5,605 nt of DNA, taken from assembly GCA_963814985.1 (NCBI GenBank), contig CAWFFV010000094.1, positions 1 to 5,605 of the forward strand, given 5' to 3'. Shown in pieces: positions 1-4,733 of this stretch. The stretch is from CAWFFV01 sp963814985. GTDB lineage: Bacteria > Chloroflexota > Ktedonobacteria > Ktedonobacterales > Ktedonobacteraceae. How positions within the stretch are numbered: the first letter of the stretch is position 1; each line of letters begins with the position of its first letter. The position numbers were made by a program, and so were the translations under genes. The notes beneath the pieces are model-generated. The model did not search any database, was not told where the DNA came from, and saw only the letters and a list, made by a program, of their open reading frames with translations.

Positions 1-9
1 GAGTAGTTA

Positions 10-318
10 CTAAGCTTCCTGTATAGAGGAAAAGATGCTTACCAGGCCAGCGCCGCTGACCATACAAAGCGCCAATCCATAGAAAAGAGAGACCTGCCAC
101 TCGGGACCAAAGCCGAAGGTCCAATTAAATAAGAGGCCCAGAAGCGCACATATGAGCCAGAGGGCAACGTAGACTATTATGCCGCAGATCAAACCCATAC
201 CAATGCCTGCGAGAAGATCGTAGTCTTCTTCCACAATCATTATTGCGCCCATACCACCCATGGCAAGTGAGGAAATGAGGGCGAGCGCAAGACCCAACCA
301 TGTCTGCCCGCTAAGCAT
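10..318 (-). CDS. Small multi-pass membrane protein, unknown function
   Basis: I do not recognise this 102-residue protein. It is almost entirely hydrophobic. A first membrane segment lies at about residues 7-29, followed by a short acidic turn (EEDYD, 30-34). A long hydrophobic stretch at 36-66 could hold two closely spaced helices, and a last segment lies at 76-97. I chose the ATG at 316-318 because the longer frame back to 441 overlaps the end of the kinase gene and adds unconvincing, Cys/His-rich sequence. No good Shine-Dalgarno precedes this start, so it is uncertain. The gene begins 35 bases after the kinase stop on the same strand and is probably co-transcribed with it. It could also be the last membrane portion of the kinase protein, detached by a further frameshift, since the two frames differ by one base. 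Confidence 0.5.
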   Translation of the reverse strand: MLSGQTWLGLALALISSLAMGGMGAIMIVEEDYDLLAGIGMGLICGIIVYVALWLICALLGLLFNWTFGFGPEWQVSLFYGLALCMVSGAGLVSIFSSIQEA

Positions 319-353
319 GAACGTGCGTGTGCCAAGCAACCAGATATGTTGGA

Positions 354-2339
354 CTACTTGATGTTGAGTATAGTATAATTCCACGCTAATGTATACCAGG
401 CTACACCACAGGCAGCAACTATGCTCACGATGGTCATGCAAACCATTGTAAAGAGATTGATTGCCTTATGGTATCCTGAGATGTAGGAGAGAAGCGCAAC
501 AAGAACGACGGTGGCTGTTGCCCAGATCAAGGATTCAATGAAATTTTGTGTATGCTGGGCTGCATTGATTACATTAATGGTAATGCCTGCTGTAGCTCCC
601 AGACCGGCAAGGAGACAAAAAATGCAAAAGCATAAAAAGCCAGTATTTGTTTCCAGAATACGAATGAACTTGCTGCGATTTTCATGGCGTTCCGATGTCT
701 TTCTGGTTTTTTCGCTCCTGACCTTCGCTTCTTCATAGTGAGGAGGTTTTGGCAGACGAACCCGTTTCGCCAGGTCCAGCGGATCACCATAGTAAGGAGC
801 GCTTTGCCAGAGCGAGGTGAGTTGCTGCTTGGCTGAGGAGAGATCGCCCTCGGCGACAAATTTTTTGGCATTCTCATACATCCAGGCATGTTGTTGATTA
901 TGTCTGGCTACCGAGAGGCGTTCCGAAGCCTCGGGAATCATCAGGTTGAAGTTTGCGTAGTTGTGTCCACGCCTGAATTTCCTGATCCCACTCACCTTGC
1001 TTATAGGCAGTTTCAGCCAGCTCTCGTTGCTGTTCTACCTGTATTTTGTTTACTTGCGGGTAGAAGTTCCTTTATCTGTTGTTGAAGCAGATCATTGCCA
1101 TAGTGTGGATCGCAGATCAAGAACCTTCTGCCAGAGATCAGCAGTCTCCGATATATTCCCCTGCGCTCGCGCTTTTATTCCTGCCTTATACCAGGCATCG
1201 AGGCGTTGCTGAAGAAGTTCCTTCATCTGTTGTTGCAGCAGATCATTGCCATAGTGTGGATCGCGGTCAAGAACCTTCTGCCAGAGATCAGCGGCTTCCG
1301 CTAAATTTTCCTGTGCTCGTGCTTTTACCCCTTCCCTATAAAGCGTGTCGAGACCCGGATCTGTCGACCCGAGGGGAAGGGGGGAGGGGGTTTCCACTAC
1401 TGTTGGTGCAAGGGGTTGAGGAGTGATTACTCCTGGTACTATGAGTGGAGTAGATTGAGGGATAGTTATGGCTACTGGCGTGGATGGTCCTGTAGATGGA
1501 TTGTCCAGAATCGACGGCGCGGGAGGACCCAGCACAAGCTGAATGGCCTGTTCCAATGCGGAAGAGAACATTTCAACTCTTGGGAAACGTTGTCCAGGAT
1601 CTTTGGCAAGCGCTTGAGGACTACCTGTTCAACAGGAGCAGGGATCTGCAAGGTTTTATCAAACGAGGGAATACCTGTTTGATGTTGATATGGCAAGGAA
1701 TGTGTATTGCCATGAAATGGAGGTGTTCCATTCAACCATTCAAATACAACCACTCCAAGCGCATACTGATCACTGGCAGGACGAGATCTGCCACTCCATT
1801 GTTCAGGGGCCATATAGTAGGGAGTTCCTGAAGGTAAATGCGTTCTCATTGAAGTTGTGTTATGAGCGACAACTGCAATGCCAAAATCGCTCAGCAGGAT
1901 CTCGCCGTTACTGTCTAGCAGCATATTTTCTGGTTTGATATCCTGATAGAATCACCTTTTGATCGTGAGCATACTGCAAGGCGCTAGAAATTTGCTTTAC
2001 ATAAGAAACGATCGTGGCAGCGGGTAATATAGTTCCTTTTGGGTGACGTTGGCGCAACGTCCCTTGAGTGGCATATTCCATAACGAGAAAAGGAATATTA
2101 TTCTCCTGGCTGAATTCCAGTATGCGCACGATATGCGAGTGTTTGAGTGCTGCAATTATTTGGGCTTCTTTGAGGAACTCTTGCAAATCTTCCGGCGACA
2201 TACGGGTATGCATCACTTTGATAGCCGCCGGCATTTTGAGATAGTGATGTTCACCAAGATACACATCAGCGAAGCCACCATGGCCAACGTGTTGTAGCAG
2301 ATGATAGTTCCCAAATTGTTTCCCTACTAAATTCGCCAT
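354..2339 (-). pseudogene. Ser/Thr protein kinase with TPR-like repeats and C-terminal membrane segments, broken by five single-base indels
   Basis: This is a Hanks-type kinase that would phosphorylate Ser/Thr on unknown targets, anchored by its C-terminus. After correction it has about 660 residues. Visible kinase features are the Gly loop GHGGFADV (19-26), Lys41, Glu58, the catalytic loop HQDIKPEN (131-138), DFG (151-153) and APE (177-179). A Pro/Thr-rich linker follows, then at least four TPR-like repeats including a 50-residue tandem pair, a charged stretch, and three membrane segments near 566-590, 602-620 and 629-652. The start at 2339 is supported by AGGAAGGA eight bases upstream. Indels: extra base near 1948 (catalytic loop), missing base near 1613-1615 (before ALAKDPGQRF), and extra bases near 1114, 1058-1062 and 936. 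The longest frames as written are 1908-2339, 1472-1924, 1092-1571 and 354-995. The net change is a multiple of three and no in-frame stop remains after repair, so sequencing error is as likely as true inactivation. Confidence 0.85.
1049..1349 (-). repeat. Tandem repeat of 150 bases encoding two TPR-like units of the kinase
   Basis: Two adjacent copies (1200-1349 and 1049-1199) encode 50-residue units beginning D-T-L-Y and D-A-W-Y. Each contains KARAQ, DLWQKVLD and DPHYGNDLLQQQ. The bases are nearly identical around the DLWQKVLD/DPHYGND part, so duplication was probably recent. The second copy has one base more than the first (cgcagatc against cgcggtc on the plus strand, near 1114). This directly shows the third frameshift as an insertion. 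The far end of the second copy diverges into the LLPQVNKIQ sequence. Confidence 0.8.
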
Positions 2340-2347
2340 GCTTAAAG

Positions 2348-2355
2348 TCCTTCCT
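2348..2355 (-). promoter_or_regulatory. Shine-Dalgarno of the kinase gene
   Basis: The minus strand reads AGGAAGGA here, eight bases before the ATG at 2337-2339. This selects the start MANLVGKQFG over the in-frame ATG 30 bases upstream at 2369. Confidence 0.7.
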
Positions 2356-2578
2356 GAGATAAATGGCAAGAAGAGGGAGTTATGGCGGAAAAGCGTTTAA
2401 CAACAGTTTTACGGGCAATGAAATATAGGGGATGTATCTTTTGTTTTATGTGCATCTTTACAATCCATAGATTTATATGAGATACTTTTATCAGCTCCGC
2501 AACTTCTACAGTGATATAGTAGCAGAAATCGATGTGTTTTACAAGTTAGTGTCTTCAAATTTTAGTAGTAACTTCTCA

Positions 2579-2705
2579 GAGTGGGGGTGCAGGGGGCGGC
2601 AGCCTCCTCGGCGGGGTTCGCGGGTTGCCAAACCCAGGTATCCCCGAAAAACTCTTTTTACTTTTTTTATGTGCCGCCGCAGGCGAAGCGAGAAGAGAGA
2701 GTACG
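2579..2705. repeat. GC-rich structured intergenic element, possibly a dispersed repeat
   Basis: A block of G-runs and CG-rich sequence is followed by a T-rich tract and a second GC-rich end, set in AT-rich DNA. It folds in nested fashion. GGGTT (2622-2626) pairs with AACCC (2631-2635) across a four-base loop. CGGGG (2612-2616) pairs with CCCCG (2642-2646) around it. GGCGGCA (2595-2601) pairs with TGCCGCC (2672-2678) further out. CGCC-GCA-GGCG forms a small terminal hairpin near 2676-2686. The look is that of non-coding dispersed elements I associate with Ktedonobacteria intergenic DNA. Only one copy is in this window, so its repeat nature is inferred. Confidence 0.4.
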
Positions 2706-2764
2706 ATTAGCTTTTTGAAAATTTGCAAATTCGCATTTTTCCGACCAAACAACCTACACATTCA

Positions 2765-2793
2765 TTGACAATTTCGGAAGAGCCAAGTACAAT
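2765..2793 (+). promoter_or_regulatory. Sigma-70-type promoter of the RHH gene
   Basis: TTGACA (2765-2770) and TACAAT (2788-2793) are separated by exactly 17 bases. The -35 is a perfect consensus match and the -10 matches five of six. Transcription would start near 2800, giving a leader of about 34 bases before the ATG at 2834. Confidence 0.75.
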
Positions 2794-2820
2794 TAAAAGA
2801 GATGGCGTTGTGTAATGACT

Positions 2821-2826
2821 AGGAGG
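2821..2826 (+). promoter_or_regulatory. Shine-Dalgarno of the RHH gene
   Basis: AGGAGG, a perfect anti-16S match, lies seven bases before the ATG at 2834 and fixes that start. Confidence 0.85.
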
Positions 2827-2833
2827 CATCTTC

Positions 2834-3160
2834 ATGGCTGTCGTACATACTGATTTTTATCGTCATGAGAACCTCGTCCGCAAATCAATACAGATCCCCT
2901 CAACGCAACATAAGGAGCTTAAGGCTCTGGCAGTGGAGTTGGACTCTTCACTAGGGGATGTAGTGGAGACTATTATGGAACTCATGAGACAAGATAATTA
3001 TCAACAGTTAAAATCTGCAATTATCCAAAAGCGCGAATGTGAACTTTCCTCCCTTAACCACTCTCTTGATGAAGCCTATGCCTACCTCGGTTCAATCCCT
3101 GAAACTCTTGAAGACGCCCTCTTCTTTTTTGATGCTGGGCGCGAAGGCATGGTTGCTTAA
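2834..3160 (+). CDS. Ribbon-helix-helix-like small protein, candidate antitoxin
   Basis: This 108-residue protein is intact, with a consensus promoter and a perfect ribosome binding site. Residues about 15-51 have the shape of a ribbon-helix-helix DNA-binding fold: a short strand VRKSIQIP, a helix STQHKELKALAVELD, a turn, and a second helix beginning SSLGDVVETIMELM. The C-terminal half is acidic and helical (repeated Glu/Leu, then EDALFFFDAGREG), as expected for a partner-binding tail. In antitoxins of this type the N-terminus binds the operator as a dimer and the tail neutralises a toxin. The nearest toxin gene downstream is the MazF/PemK homologue at 3502, but 341 bases separate them, unlike the usual overlap or short gap. 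An antitoxin role is therefore inference. A plain RHH regulator, or a partner for a degraded gene in the gap, is also possible. Confidence 0.65.
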   Translation: MAVVHTDFYRHENLVRKSIQIPSTQHKELKALAVELDSSLGDVVETIMELMRQDNYQQLKSAIIQKRECELSSLNHSLDEAYAYLGSIPETLEDALFFFDAGREGMVA

Positions 3161-3501
3161 CTAATACCACGTTGGCTCAGAGACTTCTCACAGCTTGTGC
3201 AAAACAAGCTTGAGAAGGACCCATTCTGGCTAGAGGTACACCGTCCGTCCATAGCCTCCTGTCAAAGTGCATACTGGTACAGGTCTATTAGGGGGACAAC
3301 GATGTACCAGGAGAGAGTGTGCCTTTACATAACAAAGAAGGAATGTATCCTGGGTACCTGGTGGATGGGAATGACTGACGGAAGACTATCTGGAATAAAT
3401 ACCATCTGGACATGCTAGAGCAGATAGCAGAGCTATCAGAAAGGTGTGGCGCTCTCTCTGCCCCAAAATAGGGGAAACTGCGCCAACTCACTAAAGAAAT
3501 A
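3161..3501 (+). other. Gap between RHH gene and toxin gene, possible gene remnant
   Basis: No confident gene is present in these 341 bases. Two things stand out. First, the frame of the RHH gene stays open for 85 further codons after its TAA (to the TAG at 3416-3418), starting LIPRWLRDFSQLVQNKLEKD, which looks protein-like. Second, in the toxin frame a stretch at 3379-3468 reads RKTIWNKYHLDMLEQIAELS and ends at a TAG, after which ten codons run straight into the toxin ATG. Given the single-base indels elsewhere in this window, a broken small gene (perhaps the cognate antitoxin) could be hidden here. I could not rebuild a convincing full frame. Confidence 0.35.
3184..3217 (+). terminator. Strong hairpin downstream of the RHH gene
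   Basis: The arms CTTCTCACAGCTTGT and ACAAGCTTGAGAAG form 14 base pairs with one bulged C (3191) around the loop GCAAA (3199-3203). It starts 23 bases after the RHH stop. There is no T tract on either strand after the stem, so it is not a classical intrinsic terminator. It could attenuate read-through toward the toxin gene, stabilise the upstream mRNA, or be a DNA-level protein site. Confidence 0.4.
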
Positions 3502-3876
3502 ATGAGTGAAACGAACCCTCTCCCCCCAAGTCCCCGGCGAGGTGAAATTTGGGATGTGAACTGGTCTCCTGGTCGTGGTGCAGAACAACAGGGTCTGCGC
3601 CCTGCTTTAATTATTCAAAATGACCGTGGGAATGCCTCAGCGACATATCCATTAACGATCGTTGCATCTATGAGTCGGACGGAACGAGAATTGCCGCTAC
3701 ATGTGCGCATTGCTCCCAGTGAGGAGAATGGACTCAACGACTACACTGATGTCAAATGTGAACAGATTATGACTGTTGAAAAATCGCGTTTGATCCGTCG
3801 CCGGGGTTCTATTAGCGCCGAAGAGCTGCATCGCGTCGATCTTGCACTCCGGCTGAGTCTGAACTTACCCTTGTGA
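3502..3876 (+). CDS. MazF/PemK-family mRNA endoribonuclease toxin
   Basis: This 124-residue protein is intact and matches the PemK/MazF toxin family (PF02452), ribosome-independent RNases that cut single-stranded RNA at short motifs and halt translation. It shows PRRGEIWDVNW at 11-21 (first strand), then GAEQQGLRPALIIQND (26-41). The Arg33 there corresponds to the conserved catalytic Arg. YPLTIVASMSR (49-59) carries Thr52 at the place of the catalytic Thr. TDVKCEQIMTVEKSRL (82-97) is the typical C-terminal core strand. About ten residues precede the core, which is slightly longer than usual. The ATG at 3502 has only a weak upstream purine stretch (AAAGAAAT), suggesting low translation or coupling. 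It would normally be held inactive by an antitoxin from the adjacent upstream gene. The nearest candidate is the RHH gene at 2834. The stop lies 13 bases from the convergent stop of the CGNR gene. Confidence 0.88.
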   Translation: MSETNPLPPSPRRGEIWDVNWSPGRGAEQQGLRPALIIQNDRGNASATYPLTIVASMSRTERELPLHVRIAPSEENGLNDYTDVKCEQIMTVEKSRLIRRRGSISAEELHRVDLALRLSLNLPL

Positions 3877-3889
3877 AGATTGTCTTATG

Positions 3890-4565
3890 TTAAAGGCCAT
3901 TCAGGCGTGTCATCTTCTTGTGCTTCTGGAGAGTTTGCTCTTTGGTCTGCTTATAATGGTGTATGGATCGGGACCAATTCATACATCCCAGGCTGCACCA
4001 ATGCCGTGTCCCACTTTTAGTGGTATCATAGAAAAACAAGATACAGCGCTCATTTTTACATCTATGTAATCGCTGCTCTCTCCGCTTCCGTCAAAAGCCG
4101 AAAAGCGGACAGGGCAATAGGCAGGAGGATTCTTCCCTTTTGCTGATCATGTGCTCGGTAGACCGCGATAATCGCTCCCTGGGCGGTTTGTTGTAACGAC
4201 TGATACCCCAGGGAAAGGACCTGGTTGAGCGCCTCCAGATCTTCTGTGGTCGCGACCTGCTCTTCTACCAGATGGGTACACAACGTCCGTAACGTCTGCC
4301 GAACCTTTTTCACTGCCTCCAACAATTCGAGAGTCCAGTTGATTGCCAACTCTTCTCCCTCTACACGCTCATGTTCAGAGTGGTGCGCGAGCGCTTCCTG
4401 CCACCAGTGGGACAGGTCATCTGGCGACGAGAGCACATCACGTTTTTTCCCTCGTACGACCATCTCTGTATTGACCAGATCCAGTGCCAGCGAGCCACTC
4501 AGAAAAAGGGCGTCGCTGGTTGCTTCTCTGGCTTTCGTTTCGCTCACCGTTCTCTCTTTCGTCAT
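3890..4565 (-). pseudogene. ABATE-domain / CGNR zinc-finger transcriptional regulator, split by one extra base
   Basis: The intact part (4062-4565, 167 residues) has the ABATE signature FLSGSLALDLVNT (21-33), a D-L-xx-WW motif (50-55) and a long helical middle with AVYRAHD (134-140). It ends abruptly at LLTEAERAAIT. One base near 4067 is extra. Skipping it continues the frame as HRCKNERCILFFYDTTKSG, then TRHWCSLGC and a basic tail, to a TAA at 3890-3892. That restores the C-terminal zinc finger (Cys169, Cys174, Cys190, Cys194) and a protein of 224 residues, about normal for the family. The finger reads CMNW where the family name motif is CGNR. Such proteins (PF07336 plus PF11706) are putative DNA-binding regulators. 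It is divergent from the flavin-binding gene and shares its control region, so it probably regulates that gene and itself. Confidence 0.85.
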
Positions 4566-4610
4566 CGCGACTCTTCTTCCTTCAGGTAGCAGCGTTCTTA
4601 TCCTCCCCCC

Positions 4611-4639
4611 ATTGTACAGTGCTAAAACACTATTGACAA
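4611..4639 (-). promoter_or_regulatory. Leftward promoter of the ABATE/CGNR regulator
   Basis: On the minus strand TTGTCA (4634-4639) and TACAAT (4611-4616) are separated by 17 bases, each box matching consensus at five of six positions. The transcript would start near 4604, about 39 bases before the ATG at 4565. A purine-rich stretch (GAAGGAAGAAGAG) before the ATG serves as a loose ribosome binding site. The -35 overlaps that of the opposing promoter. Confidence 0.65.
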
Positions 4640-4661
4640 GTACATTTCTTTATGTTAGCTT
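4633..4661 (+). promoter_or_regulatory. Rightward promoter of the flavin-binding gene
   Basis: TTGACA (4633-4638) is a perfect -35. Seventeen bases later, TAGCTT (4656-4661) is a weak -10 keeping the first T, A and last T. The -10 lies inside the left arm of the large inverted repeat, so a protein bound there would block it. A weak -10 with a perfect -35 is common where an activator or repressor acts. The -10 assignment is the uncertain part. Confidence 0.5.
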
Positions 4662-4702
4662 ATATACATATCAAAAAGTTTTTTGATATGTATATAAGCT
4701 AA
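4655..4702. promoter_or_regulatory. Perfect 23-bp-arm inverted repeat, candidate operator
   Basis: The left arm 4655-4677 begins TTAGCTTATATAC and ends ATCAAAAA. It is matched exactly by the right arm 4680-4702, with only GT (4678-4679) between. All 23 positions pair. It covers the -10 of the rightward promoter and ends 31 bases before the start codon at 4734. A transcript from that promoter would begin within the left arm and so lack the full hairpin, which favours a DNA-binding site over an RNA structure. The ABATE/CGNR regulator encoded next door is the obvious candidate to bind it. Confidence 0.75.
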
Positions 4703-4720
4703 GTTACGACCAACAACAAT

Positions 4721-4726
4721 GGAGAG
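4721..4726 (+). promoter_or_regulatory. Shine-Dalgarno of the flavin-binding gene
   Basis: GGAGAG lies seven bases before the ATG at 4734 and favours that start (MQTPYHSGEL) over the in-frame ATG at 4719, which sits upstream of this site. Confidence 0.7.
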
Positions 4727-4733
4727 AAATGAT

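Larger units (their letters stand above)
2340..2833. other. Divergent intergenic region between kinase and RHH gene
   Basis: About 490 bases separate the two outward-facing genes. The kinase-proximal part (2360-2570) is AT-rich and I see no convincing gene there. A weak minus-strand promoter candidate exists (TTGTAA, 17 bases, TACTAT, around 2520-2548), but it matches consensus poorly. The centre is a GC-rich folded element (2579-2705). The right end holds the strong promoter and ribosome binding site of the rightward RHH gene. The open frames that cross this region are low-complexity by-products of the GC-rich element. Confidence 0.6.

Noticed and set aside
511..1426. Several plus-strand frames opposite the kinase C-terminal region
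   Set aside because: Antisense shadows; the minus strand carries clear TPR-like and membrane sequence here.
2477..2761. Open frames on both strands across the GC-rich element
   Set aside because: Pro/Arg/Gly-rich translations of a folded non-coding element, with no start signals and no family resemblance.
3288..3491. Minus-strand 67-codon frame in the gap before the toxin
   Set aside because: Composition is unconvincing and there is no ribosome site; the more protein-like readings of this stretch are on the plus strand.
3887..4069. Plus-strand 60-codon frame with a signal-peptide-like start just after the toxin
   Set aside because: It lies antisense to the recognisable zinc finger of the minus-strand regulator and has no ribosome binding site.
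4225..4686. Plus-strand 153-codon frame rich in Ser and Thr
   Set aside because: It is antisense to the ABATE domain and runs through the divergent promoter region.
4655..4702. Palindrome as an intrinsic terminator or terminal inverted repeat of a mobile element
   Set aside because: It sits directly before a start codon and within a promoter, both flanking genes point away from it, and no transposase is present.
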